Shown here one piece after another: positions 33,103 to 41,827 of a stretch of 64,000 nt of DNA. The translations under genes were made by a program, and so were the position numbers. The notes beneath the pieces are model-generated. The model did no database searches, was not told the DNA's origin, and worked only from the letters and a program-made list of their open reading frames with translations. Every line of letters begins with the position of its first letter. The stretch's first letter is position 1. The stretch covers positions 1 through 64,000 of the forward strand of contig JABJIC010000028.1 in the NCBI GenBank assembly GCA_018661465.1, written 5' to 3'. This stretch comes from Gammaproteobacteria bacterium. Its GTDB lineage: Bacteria > Pseudomonadota > Gammaproteobacteria > Pseudomonadales > Pseudohongiellaceae.

Positions 33103-35139
33103 ATGCAGTTTCCTAATCCAGCTTCAATGAACTTTTTTCGAGTTCCTCTCCAATATTTTGCGCGACTCACGCTTCTTTTCCCGCTTTTTCTTCTGCTGGC
33201 GAACTCATCAGCCTATGGTCAGGCGGGCCTGACAGCGGAACAAATTGAGTCGCTCAACGAGGCGATGCCCAGAGCTGATAGCTTCTCGGAAAAAACAGGT
33301 GAGCCGCCCGTGTATAGGGCATATGCCGATGCTGAGGTTGGTGGCGAACCAGAATTGCTAGGCTATCTATTTGAAACGCCAGACTACCCGCCGGAAGAAA
33401 TTGGTTACAGTGCGCCAATCGAAGTTTTGGTTGGTATCGACCTTGAAGGAACCCTCACCGGAATCAAAGTCCTCTTTTACCGCGAGTCGTATAAGAGCAT
33501 TCGTGGTGATTTCCTCAATACCGAACAGTTTCCATTCCAATTCAAAGGTATGTCAGTAAGCGATGGCTTTCGAGTCGGTCGTGATGTAAATGGCGTATCC
33601 AGAGCCACCATTACAAGCTGGGCAACTACTCGCGGTATTCGCAATGCTGCGAGAGAGGTCGCTCAAGCCTATCTCGCTGACTCCTCATTTGTGGCAAATC
33701 GCAATACCAGCGCTACAGCCATGGCTCTGCTCCAGGAACAGTCCTGGGAAGAGATGATTGAAAACGGCTTGGTGGAAAATTTTACAGTATTGGAAGGAGA
33801 TCTTACTGAGTTGGATCTTACTCTCGCCTTTATGGGGCACGAAATGCTCGGTGAGTTACTGGTGGGAGAAGATGATTACTCCCGAGCCGATCGAGAAGCC
33901 AGCAATCGAGTACCCGATGGTCAAATGCTTTTGGTTGGCATTGATGGTAATTCCTCGCGCCCCTTTCGCCAGGAGCGTCTTGCAGTCATGCAGGGTGAAG
34001 AAGTGTTTCCTGTTGAGCGTAGACGTTTCGTCTATGTAGGCAGTGCTGATAATGGCAAGATTCAAGATAAGGTACGGTTCGCCGGCGCGCTGGTTCTGAA
34101 TGAGAATGTGGACATTACACAGCCTTTTACCGTTCTCTACGATTCTGGCATCGAAGCAAATTCCTATGCAGATTTCCCCCAGGTGGAATACCAGGTGCCA
34201 CCTATTGCGCTGGCATTAGCTCAGGGGACTGCCGTTCCACCCGAGTTTTTGCCTCCGTCCCAATATGATTTCGATGACTATGGCGATTATGAAGATGAAG
34301 GTGTTTTCGAAAGCCTGATCAACAATGCATCCTGGCCTGAAGTGGCAGCCCTGTTAGCGCTGCTGGCGATGGTTATGACTTCCTTTTTGCGCAAGAGCGC
34401 GAAGCTTCGTTGGGTAACCCTCGCATTTACTCTCGCCTATCTTGGGTTTTATGACGGAACTTTCCTTTCGGTTTCTCATATAACTAACGGCATCAAACTT
34501 GGGCCTTCGATGTTCCTCAATGATTTACCCTTGTTGTTACTGGTGATTTTTACCCTTGTTACTACCTTATTTTGGGGCAGGGTATTTTGTTCTTCTCTTT
34601 GCCCATTTGGTGCTCTTCAGGATTTCCTTACGCGCTTTGTTCCCAAGAAATTGCAGCGTGAACTCCCTCAAGCTATTCATGACAAGGCCCTCTATATCAA
34701 ATACGGTATTCTCGCCGTGTTGATTGTCTTGGCATTTACCAGTGAGCTAAGCGTATTTCAATACTTTGAACCTTTTGGAACACTGTTCTATTTTAGCCAG
34801 TCGATTTTACTGTGGGGTATTCTAATCGCCTTGCTGCTGGCTTCTTCCATGGTTAGTCGGTTTTATTGCCGATATGCCTGTCCATTGGGAGCGGCGCTGG
34901 GCGTAACATCGCTTCTCTCGCCATGGAAGATAGCGCGGGTTCCTCAGTGTGATGTCTGTAAGGTTTGTGAGAATGCATGCCCGACTGGCGCTATCAGGGG
35001 CCCGGATATCGACTTCAAGGAATGTGTGCGTTGTGATGTTTGTGAGATAAAACTGATCGCTAAGTCTGGAGTGTGCAAGCACTCAGTTGAAACAGTTGCC
35101 GCTCGTCATAAGACCTGGACTCCGGTCACCGTAAGCTAA
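33103..35139 (+). CDS. NosR/NirI-like flavo-iron-sulfur membrane protein
   Basis: 678 residues. Signal/TM1 (about 9-37), then a periplasmic FMN-binding domain with the ApbE-type flavinylation site NGVSRATIT at about residue 166 (usual S-G-A-T reads S-R-A-T). Five or six transmembrane helices follow from about 415. Cytoplasmic cysteine motifs: CSSLCPFGALQDF, CRYACPLGA, then a ferredoxin-like CDVCKVCENACPTGAI and an incomplete second set, CVRCDVCE. The order (FMN domain, TMs, CxxxCP pairs, ferredoxin) is that of NosR. No nos or nir genes are nearby. It probably carries electrons across the membrane to a periplasmic reductase or flavoprotein. Confidence 0.83.
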   Translation: MQFPNPASMNFFRVPLQYFARLTLLFPLFLLLANSSAYGQAGLTAEQIESLNEAMPRADSFSEKTGEPPVYRAYADAEVGGEPELLGYLFETPDYPPEEIGYSAPIEVLVGIDLEGTLTGIKVLFYRESYKSIRGDFLNTEQFPFQFKGMSVSDGFRVGRDVNGVSRATITSWATTRGIRNAAREVAQAYLADSSFVANRNTSATAMALLQEQSWEEMIENGLVENFTVLEGDLTELDLTLAFMGHEMLGELLVGEDDYSRADREASNRVPDGQMLLVGIDGNSSRPFRQERLAVMQGEEVFPVERRRFVYVGSADNGKIQDKVRFAGALVLNENVDITQPFTVLYDSGIEANSYADFPQVEYQVPPIALALAQGTAVPPEFLPPSQYDFDDYGDYEDEGVFESLINNASWPEVAALLALLAMVMTSFLRKSAKLRWVTLAFTLAYLGFYDGTFLSVSHITNGIKLGPSMFLNDLPLLLLVIFTLVTTLFWGRVFCSSLCPFGALQDFLTRFVPKKLQRELPQAIHDKALYIKYGILAVLIVLAFTSELSVFQYFEPFGTLFYFSQSILLWGILIALLLASSMVSRFYCRYACPLGAALGVTSLLSPWKIARVPQCDVCKVCENACPTGAIRGPDIDFKECVRCDVCEIKLIAKSGVCKHSVETVAARHKTWTPVTVS

Positions 35140-35171
35140 GGGAAAAGCCAGGCAAAAAGCTAAGCAAAAAA

Positions 35172-35199
35172 AAGAGGAAGAGATTTCTCTCTTCCTCTT
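35172..35199. terminator. Bidirectional terminator between convergent genes
   Basis: AAGAGGAAGAGA (35172-35183), TTTC loop, TCTCTTCCTCTT (35188-35199): a perfect 12-bp stem, with an A-run before it. It ends the NosR-like gene and, on the minus strand, the monooxygenase-like gene, whose stop is at 35227. Confidence 0.9.
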
Positions 35200-35226
35200 T
35201 CCCATTCGTTTTTTCTACTTCGTTGC

Positions 35227-36594
35227 TTATTCGCTATCTTCAGTTAACCAATCAAAATCGTCTTGACTTAGATCGAGTAGATTCGCTCGTTCCCGTGATC
35301 TCTGGTCTGCCCGCCGAGCAGTATCCAATATATCTTCCGGGATTTCGGTACCCACTACAATGCCACGAGGGGTTGTAGGCGCAAAATAGATTCGTGCGTT
35401 GGCCATCTCATCAGTAGTCTCAGGACCGTAAACCACATCGGCCGTTGGGTCAGGATTCCAGCGGTTGCCCTCGGAATTATCGAACCACCAGCTCATGTGC
35501 ATGGTAGAACCTGCAGGGATGAATTTCGGTTCCTTGTATTCATAGAGGAACTGCCAGTTGAAATCATATTTTGGTACCCACAGAAGAACTTCTCGCTCGC
35601 CATCTGGATACTCCAATTCGTAGCGCATGGCCTTGCCGCGATAGTGCATGTGAGGACCCATGGATAAGAGGTAGATATCTTCTTCGATTTCGTGGGTGTT
35701 ATTCACTTCGTAGTTGGAGTCACCGGCGGGAATAGTCCAGCCGTTGTGTGGGAGTAGATTGGTTTCTACTACGTGATCAATTACGTCGCCGTCTTCATAG
35801 AAAACGAAGCCAGCTCGAGTCAAATCCTGAACCGCAGTGCCTTCTCCTGGTGTCTTGTGGTAATGCATGTTGACGGTGATAAATGGATCTTCAGGCATTA
35901 GCACGCCCCATCCTTCGGGATAGCTAAATGGTCCGCGGCCTGGAACACCTACGCCCATATGACTGGATACGATGTGGTGAACCCATGGTCCGCCAGGATC
36001 AAGCTCTGCCTGCGAAATCCATCTTGGTGAAGTGTGTGCTCCCTCAGGAACCGGCATTTGAATTGTTGGTTGCCAGTCCTCCAGTTCGTCTGGGACTGTC
36101 ACCGGGCGTTCAAATTGAACTATAAGATCAGGATCGCCAATCCACCAGCCTGATTCAGGAATGCTTGTGTCTCCGGAGCTGGCAACAAGGCCTTGATGAT
36201 TTGCCGCATCTGCAGGGTTGCCTTCCAGCGCTCCACCATCAACCCAGTTGATCAACAAAGCCAATTCGGAATCTTCGATGTAACGCTCGTCCTTGAATTC
36301 TCCGCGGTGCCGCTCATGGGCTCCCCAAGGAGGCATATAACCGGTAACGAGTGCATTCTTGATAAGAGGCGCCCAAATCTTAGCCTGGTCGTAATCCATC
36401 AAGGACATAGGGGCTGAGATGCCGCCTACGTCAGGTCCGTCTGGCTGATGACAGACAACACAATTCTTTTGAAAAACGGGAAGAGCGTCCGCGTAGAAAG
36501 TAGGAGTCCCGCTTTGAGCCTGAGCCACACTAGCGCCAATGGCAGCAGTGAGGCCTAGTAGCAAATTCTGTAGAGCGATTAGTCGGGGTTTCAT
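35227..36594 (-). CDS. Cytochrome c / copper type II monooxygenase-like fusion
   Basis: 455 residues from the ATG at 36594 (AAGGGA 8 bp before it). Signal peptide (about 1-26). A short c-type haem domain has CVVCH at about residues 44-48. The rest resembles copper type II ascorbate-dependent monooxygenases (PHM/DBH family), with histidine clusters WVHHIVSSHMG, NMHYHKT and SMGPHMHYRGKAM and a Met-containing STMHMSWWFDNS strand that could form the two copper sites. Such cytochrome-fused proteins are common in marine gammaproteobacteria but their reaction is not established. Electron donation by the haem is an inference. The gene stands alone. Confidence 0.75.
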   Translation of the reverse strand: MKPRLIALQNLLLGLTAAIGASVAQAQSGTPTFYADALPVFQKNCVVCHQPDGPDVGGISAPMSLMDYDQAKIWAPLIKNALVTGYMPPWGAHERHRGEFKDERYIEDSELALLINWVDGGALEGNPADAANHQGLVASSGDTSIPESGWWIGDPDLIVQFERPVTVPDELEDWQPTIQMPVPEGAHTSPRWISQAELDPGGPWVHHIVSSHMGVGVPGRGPFSYPEGWGVLMPEDPFITVNMHYHKTPGEGTAVQDLTRAGFVFYEDGDVIDHVVETNLLPHNGWTIPAGDSNYEVNNTHEIEEDIYLLSMGPHMHYRGKAMRYELEYPDGEREVLLWVPKYDFNWQFLYEYKEPKFIPAGSTMHMSWWFDNSEGNRWNPDPTADVVYGPETTDEMANARIYFAPTTPRGIVVGTEIPEDILDTARRADQRSRERANLLDLSQDDFDWLTEDSE

Positions 36595-36769
36595 GTGTAT
36601 TCCCTTCTTGTGTTTATCGTTAATTAGTAGGCACATCTGCAAGGAGACTAATGGGAAACAGGCAAAATGTCCATAAAATAGGGGAGATTCAAGAAAACCT
36701 ACTCTGGTATTTGGGAATAGCCAGTGTCATGCTTCTGGCGAATAATACCCACTCTCCAAGAGAAATCGA

Positions 36770-37327
36770 ATGATGAAGAAACTCCTAGCACTAATGGTAT
36801 GCCTGGCCCTAGCCAATTCACCGAGTTTAATGGCCGCGGATTCAGCCAGTGAAGGGGCCAATGCAATATTACTGCTCAATGTAATCTCGGAAGGACCTCT
36901 CTCCGCTAGGGATGTTGTCTTTACTAATGTGGAAACCGGCGCAGAGTTGAGGGTGAGAAATCTGCAAAACATTAGCAGGCTTAGTGAAACAAAATTTCGA
37001 ATGGAAGACATCGTTGCAGGCGAATATTACCTGAGCAGCATATACCCGACACTCAACCGAAACGATAATGCGTCAAGAATAGATCTGGATGAAAGTAGCG
37101 GAATAATTACAATTCTGCCCAATACCATCAACTACATCGGAGACCTTATTGTTACTTCCGAAGAGACTGGAAGAGGGATTGAGACTTCATTTACTTACCA
37201 GGCGAATGGGGTAACCTTACAATCCGCCGCCGCTTCTGAGACAGCAAATTTTCAGGAAATGGATACGGTGGTTTCTATAGCTGGAAATCAGCCGGTGATG
37301 GTGGATAAGCGTTTATTGGGATTGTAG
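36770..37327 (+). CDS. Secreted protein of unknown function
   Basis: A 185-residue protein that I do not recognise. Signal peptide (about 1-22, LMAA/DS). The mature part is beta-rich (AILLLNVISEGPLSARDVVFTNVETGAELRVRNL; TNVETGAEL and GIITILPNTINYIGDLIV are strand-like) and resembles a carboxypeptidase-regulatory-like or pilus-type Ig sandwich. The region IVAGEYYLSSIYPTLNRND is typical of such 'decorated' folds. No catalytic residues are seen. The start at the ATG has an AGAGAAA upstream. It converges with the esterase gene behind a near-perfect hairpin. Confidence 0.6.
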   Translation: MMKKLLALMVCLALANSPSLMAADSASEGANAILLLNVISEGPLSARDVVFTNVETGAELRVRNLQNISRLSETKFRMEDIVAGEYYLSSIYPTLNRNDNASRIDLDESSGIITILPNTINYIGDLIVTSEETGRGIETSFTYQANGVTLQSAAASETANFQEMDTVVSIAGNQPVMVDKRLLGL

Positions 37328-37370
37328 TAAAGGGTGCCAGCCGGACTTGCACTAGGTCTTTGTTGAGCCG

Positions 37371-37409
37371 TGTTTATTGTGATCATCAAAATGATGACCA
37401 CAATAAACA
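37371..37409. repeat. 39-bp near-perfect inverted repeat between convergent genes
   Basis: TGTTTATTGTGATCATCA (37371-37388), AAA, TGATGACCACAATAAACA (37392-37409): 18-bp arms with one mismatch and a 3-base loop. There is no T-run on either side, so it is not a classical terminator. It lies between the secreted protein and the esterase gene, where transcripts converge. It could be a strong RNA hairpin, a protein-binding site or a remnant of a palindromic repeat family. Confidence 0.6.
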
Positions 37410-37460
37410 GTCGTAATCCTCTTTAGATACTCAAGCGGGTTTGCCTATTCTATTGATCAG

Positions 37461-38345
37461 TTAGTCAGCAAAGCTGGCACTGGTTTTAGGGTGGGCGTAT
37501 AGCCATTCTACAACTTGTTCGCTGAAGCTTGCCGATATTCTGGGTACATGAGAGCCGCCTTCAATTGTCCATAGTTCGCTAGAACCGCCGGTCTGACAAC
37601 CTTTCTGAAATAGCAGTACAGATGATTCATGGCCTTCGATGCTTGCCTCAAGGTCACGAAGTTCGCGTTCTGCGCCTTCGGCATCGCAACCATTGTATGA
37701 CGCCCATCTGCTTACGCTCTGCAGGGCGCTGGGATAGTTGTTGCCGCCGATTTCGGAGCCATCGTATGCAATTGTGCCATCTGCAGTGCCGTGGATTTGA
37801 AGAATATGAACGGGGTTATCCGGGGCACCTCTTTCTTCGGCATGATTTGCGCCTGCCACACTGGCGATTGCAGCAATTGTTGCGGAATGATCATAGGCTG
37901 CGCGATAAGACATGAAGCCACCATTTGAATGTCCGATCAAATACACGCGATTCGAATCGATGTTATAGCTTGATTTCATTTCATCAATGATACTTAGCAC
38001 ATAAGCGGAGTCATCGACTTTAGTTTGGAAAAAATCGCAGCAGGCAGGGCTCGCATTCCAGAATCTGTTTTCATCCCCGCCGGGTTCCTTGTTGCCGTCC
38101 GGTGCAACGAAAAGGAAACCGTAGCGGTCTGCAAGACTACTGAACTTCATATATGAATCTTGACTGGCTCCGCTGGATGTATAACCGTGAAGTAAAATGA
38201 TGAGCGGGTTCGGAGTTTCGCTATTGTAATTTTCCGGTACAGTTACCGGTAATTCGCCGCGACCGAGATCAATTGATTGTGCCAATGAGAGACTGGCTGT
38301 CATTGAAAGTAGGCCGGCTATTAATAGCGTTCTTAGATTTAGCAT
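37461..38345 (-). CDS. PHB-depolymerase/feruloyl-esterase-like secreted esterase
   Basis: 294 residues. Signal peptide (about 1-22, SLA/QS). An alpha/beta hydrolase of the LpqC/PHB depolymerase type: oxyanion-type IILLHGYTSSG, nucleophile GHSNGG (Ser in about 140) and catalytic His near the end in IEGGSHVPRIS. It cleaves ester bonds of polyhydroxyalkanoate oligomers, feruloyl sugars or similar substrates in the periplasm or outside. No substrate-binding domain is attached. It faces the gene at 36770 and is upstream of the quinone reductase gene on the same strand (gap 63 bp). Confidence 0.87.
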   Translation of the reverse strand: MLNLRTLLIAGLLSMTASLSLAQSIDLGRGELPVTVPENYNSETPNPLIILLHGYTSSGASQDSYMKFSSLADRYGFLFVAPDGNKEPGGDENRFWNASPACCDFFQTKVDDSAYVLSIIDEMKSSYNIDSNRVYLIGHSNGGFMSYRAAYDHSATIAAIASVAGANHAEERGAPDNPVHILQIHGTADGTIAYDGSEIGGNNYPSALQSVSRWASYNGCDAEGAERELRDLEASIEGHESSVLLFQKGCQTGGSSELWTIEGGSHVPRISASFSEQVVEWLYAHPKTSASFAD

Positions 38346-38408
38346 GTTAATTCCTTTCTATATTTGAGAGTTGGATTGATACTTTATTTTATAGTGATAG
38401 ATGTTGTT

Positions 38409-39377
38409 TTATGGAGTAAGGATAACCTTGCCCGTGGTTTTTCTGCCTTCAAGTGCTCGATGGGCTTCCTCAGCTTCGGACAAAGGGAAGAAATGTTCGA
38501 CCCGTAGTTTCAGCTTGCCTTCGGCGATCCAATTGAATACATCACCACTACGCCATTCCAGGCTTTCGCGGTCAGCCACGTAGTCAAAGAGAGTAGGGCG
38601 AGTCAGAAACAATGAACCTTTGGGTCCCAGCGTTGCTGGATTGAATTCAGTCACCGGCCCGCTGGCATTACCATATAGCACCATATAACCCAGACGCTGC
38701 AAGCAATCGATGCTCTTGTCAAAAGTTGTCTTGCCTACTGAATCATAGGCAACGTTCACGCCCTTGCCATCGGTAATGCGTTTAACTTCAGTTTCAAAAT
38801 CTGTTTCGGAATAGAGTATGACTTCGTCAGCGCCAGCTGCTCGAGCTAGCTCGGCTTTTTCTTCAGTGGATACCGTACCGATAACAGAAGCACCGGCCAT
38901 CTTTGCCATCTGTATAAGAAGTAAGCCTACACCTCCGGCGGCAGCATGAATCAAGCAGCTGTCGCCACTTTTAATCTTGTAGGTGGACTGGGAAAGGTAG
39001 TGTGCAGTACATCCCTGAAGCATGGCTGCTGCACCTTCGGCGAATGATACGCCATCGGGAAGGGCTACCAATTTATCTTCGGGAACCGAAGCGTATTCGG
39101 CGTAGGCACCGGCTACATTGGTGTAGGCAACTCGATCACCGGCTTTAAACAGACTGACATCGCTGCCTACCTCCTCGACTATACCGCCAGCTTCCAGGCC
39201 GAGAGTGGCAGGAAGGGGAATCTGGTAGAGCCCAGACCTCTGGTAGGTATCTATAAAATTTATTCCCGCTGCTTCTACTTTAACCAGCACATCGTTGGCA
39301 CCCGGGCTGGGTACGTCGATATCTTCGTAGCACATGGCCTCTGGGCCGCCATATTCTTTGACTCTAACTGCTTTCAT
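38409..39377 (-). CDS. NADPH:quinone reductase, medium-chain dehydrogenase superfamily
   Basis: 322 residues of the zinc-free MDR/QOR family. GroES-like N-terminus with GINFIDTYQRSGLY and PATLGLEAGGIV, the Rossmann domain with IHAAAGGVGLLLIQMA (about 140-155), and a C-terminal EEAHRALEGRKTTGKVIL. It lacks the structural and catalytic zinc ligands, consistent with a quinone oxidoreductase reducing quinones or enones with NADPH. No signal peptide, so cytoplasmic. Isolated on the strand, with the esterase next to it. Confidence 0.9.
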   Translation of the reverse strand: MKAVRVKEYGGPEAMCYEDIDVPSPGANDVLVKVEAAGINFIDTYQRSGLYQIPLPATLGLEAGGIVEEVGSDVSLFKAGDRVAYTNVAGAYAEYASVPEDKLVALPDGVSFAEGAAAMLQGCTAHYLSQSTYKIKSGDSCLIHAAAGGVGLLLIQMAKMAGASVIGTVSTEEKAELARAAGADEVILYSETDFETEVKRITDGKGVNVAYDSVGKTTFDKSIDCLQRLGYMVLYGNASGPVTEFNPATLGPKGSLFLTRPTLFDYVADRESLEWRSGDVFNWIAEGKLKLRVEHFFPLSEAEEAHRALEGRKTTGKVILTP

Positions 39378-39591
39378 TTAGTCTTCCTGTCGCACTTCTC
39401 TGTAGGTTCTCTGTAGCTTGAATAAAGGCTTAGCGGGCTGATTGCCGCTACAAAAAGTGCTATTTATCGCAGATATCGCGTCTGCTTACAATTCCAGTGG
39501 TGAAATTCCACTGTCATTCGCTGGACTGCTGCCTTTGGCGGGTTTATTCTCAGTCTCATCCCTACTAAATAATAAAAATAGGCGGACACTT

Positions 39592-40803
39592 ATGCTAGTT
39601 AACATGCCAGTCAGCTTCCGTTCCATTAGTGTATTGTTATTGCTTTCCCTGCCGTGTATCGCCATTGCTCAAGAAGCTAATCAGACCTTGCCCTCTATTA
39701 CCGAGCCGGTAATTATGAGTAGCTTCGAAGTGCCGCAATTTCAAGTGGTACCTGTGGCAAATGGCCTGGAAAACCCCTTCGCCATGGCCTTTCGTGGAAA
39801 TGGCGACATACTGATTACCGAACGCTATACAGGGAAGCTACGGGTAGTGAAGGCGGGCTCAGGAGAGCTGATAGATATTCCCGGTGTGCCTGAAGTTTAT
39901 TCGGAGGTGTTTCGTGCTGGCTTGTTGTCGATCGCAGTCCACCCCGATGATGATCAGCTGATTTATCTGAGCTACAACAAGGCTATTGAACACGAAGGCG
40001 AACCTGAACAGGTTGTGTCTCTAGTTCGAGGTCGCTTGATCGAAAACCAACTTACCGAAGTGGAAGAGATATTCGAAACAAAGGGATTAGATCGAGGTAT
40101 TTCAGGATCCACTCTTCTTTTTACTCCAGACAATAAATTAATGATGTCGGTGGGTGGTGCCTATGTATACGCCGGTCTTGGAGACTATGCTCAAGACCCT
40201 ACTGTTCACTATGGGAAGCTGCTGCGGCTTAATGACGATGGCTCCGCGGCGGATGACAATCCCTTTGTTGCTAATGGCAATTACCTGCCCGAGGTTTTCT
40301 CGGTGGGTCATCGCAATCAACTAGGGCTTACCTATCATCCAGAAACAGGAGATCTGTGGGCTAGTGAAAACGGGCCTCAAGGTGGTGACGAAGCCAACAT
40401 TATTTCTCGAGGGGAAAATTACGGCTGGCCAATAGTTTCCTACAGCAGGCAATATCGCGGAGACCGAGTATCTGATCTTCCAAAGTCGGCAGAATTTGTA
40501 GACCCTGAAGTTCTTTGGTGGCCTTCCATTGCTCCGACTGCTATCACGTTTTATACGGGAGAGCATTTCCCTGAATGGCAGGGGAATTTGTTTGTGGGCT
40601 CGATGATGGTGGGAAGGATACCTAACACTGGTCATTTGGAGCGAATTGTTTTCAATAGTCGTGGTGGTGAAATTCGCCGCGAAAGTTTATTGACTGAGTT
40701 AAAGCATCGCGTGCGTGATGTGCAACAGGGCCCCGATGGTTACCTTTATATTCTGACAGATGAGGAAGATGGCGCTCTCTTGCGTATAGAGCCTGTTCAG
40801 TAA
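39592..40803 (+). CDS. PQQ-dependent sugar dehydrogenase (soluble glucose/sorbosone dehydrogenase, YliI-type)
   Basis: 403 residues from the ATG at 39592; the upstream in-frame extension lacks a signal peptide and is less likely. Signal peptide (about 1-25, AIA/QE). A six-bladed GSDH propeller starts VVPVANGLENPFAMAFRGNGDILITERY, with GLLSIAVHPDD, the histidine in GHRNQLGLTYHPETGDLWASENGPQGGDEANII and RVRDVQQGPDGYLYIL. It uses PQQ and calcium to oxidise an aldose in the periplasm. It has no fused cytochrome. The genome thus has at least two quinoproteins, this one and that at 1830-3755, but no PQQ synthesis genes lie in the window. Confidence 0.87.
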   Translation: MLVNMPVSFRSISVLLLLSLPCIAIAQEANQTLPSITEPVIMSSFEVPQFQVVPVANGLENPFAMAFRGNGDILITERYTGKLRVVKAGSGELIDIPGVPEVYSEVFRAGLLSIAVHPDDDQLIYLSYNKAIEHEGEPEQVVSLVRGRLIENQLTEVEEIFETKGLDRGISGSTLLFTPDNKLMMSVGGAYVYAGLGDYAQDPTVHYGKLLRLNDDGSAADDNPFVANGNYLPEVFSVGHRNQLGLTYHPETGDLWASENGPQGGDEANIISRGENYGWPIVSYSRQYRGDRVSDLPKSAEFVDPEVLWWPSIAPTAITFYTGEHFPEWQGNLFVGSMMVGRIPNTGHLERIVFNSRGGEIRRESLLTELKHRVRDVQQGPDGYLYILTDEEDGALLRIEPVQ

Positions 40804-40947
40804 ATAAAAAAGTTAATGAAGAAGCTGGAAGTATTGAAAGGTTCCTTACGGATAGATTGCTTCTGTTGATGGAAAGCACTCTATTGACTTCATCAGTCTT
40901 TGCGGCAATGATGCCGCCTCGATTTTTTCCATCCAGAGAATTATCCC

Positions 40948-41742
40948 ATGCTATTAAGAACCAGCTGCGATTTCGAATTTGAAATTGCGGTCCCTACTCC
41001 TTTTATATTGATGCTGCGGCCACGAAGCGGTGCCAAGCAGTGGATAGCCAGCGAGGAATACAAGCTGGTTCCAAACGTGCCTATTCAGGAGTTCACCGAC
41101 AGCTATGGGAATCTCTGCCAACGATTACTTGCACCACCGGGACGGTTCTCGATTCATACATCAGCAGAAGTTGAAGCAAGTGATGCTGTTGAACGAGCGC
41201 CGGGCGCTCCCTTTATCGATGTGCAAAACCTTCCAGACGAAACTCTGGTTTATCTATTACCAAGTCGCTACTGCGAATCGGAAAGATTCGGTCAGATGGC
41301 CAAGGAGATTACTAAAGGAAAACTTCTTGGCTATGATCAGGTTGATGCCATAGAACAGTGGTTAAAGGCTAGTATCCGCTTTGAGCCTGGCACCAGCAAT
41401 GTGCCGGTTTCTGCAACTGAAGTGAATGAGAGACAATCCGGTGTGTGTCGTGACCTGTCCCATCTGGGGATTGCCCTGTGCCGTAGTCTGAGTATTCCCG
41501 CCAGAATGGTGGTTGGTTACAGCTATCAACTGGAACCCATGGATATGCATGCCTGGTTCGAAGCCTATGTAGGTGGGCGCTGGTATGGATTTGACCCTGC
41601 GCGACCAGAGATGAAGCCTGGATATGTAGCGGTGGGCTATGGCCGCGATGCAGCTGACGTGGCTGTCTATAATCAGTTTGGTCCTGCTGTTTACCCGCTG
41701 CGGCAAGAGGTCAGTGTAGAGCTGTTGAATCCACGTGCTTAG
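40948..41742 (+). CDS. Transglutaminase-like protein
   Basis: 264 residues without a signal peptide. An N-terminal beta domain (about 1-100) precedes the transglutaminase-like core, with catalytic Cys in RQSGVCRDLSHLGIALCRSL, His in MDMHAWFEAYVGGRWYGFDP and Asp in that strand. Such proteins in bacteria act as cysteine peptidases or amidases, often in the cytoplasm with AAA or MoxR genes, but none is near. The gene is isolated; its start has only weak RBS support. The FlgO-like gene follows 85 bp later. Confidence 0.82.
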   Translation: MLLRTSCDFEFEIAVPTPFILMLRPRSGAKQWIASEEYKLVPNVPIQEFTDSYGNLCQRLLAPPGRFSIHTSAEVEASDAVERAPGAPFIDVQNLPDETLVYLLPSRYCESERFGQMAKEITKGKLLGYDQVDAIEQWLKASIRFEPGTSNVPVSATEVNERQSGVCRDLSHLGIALCRSLSIPARMVVGYSYQLEPMDMHAWFEAYVGGRWYGFDPARPEMKPGYVAVGYGRDAADVAVYNQFGPAVYPLRQEVSVELLNPRA

Positions 41743-41827
41743 CCGATACAAACTCTTGTTATTGCTAAGTAATTGCTCTACTGTCTTAGATCGAAAATAT
41801 TCTGTCTGAATTAGGAAAATACTAACT

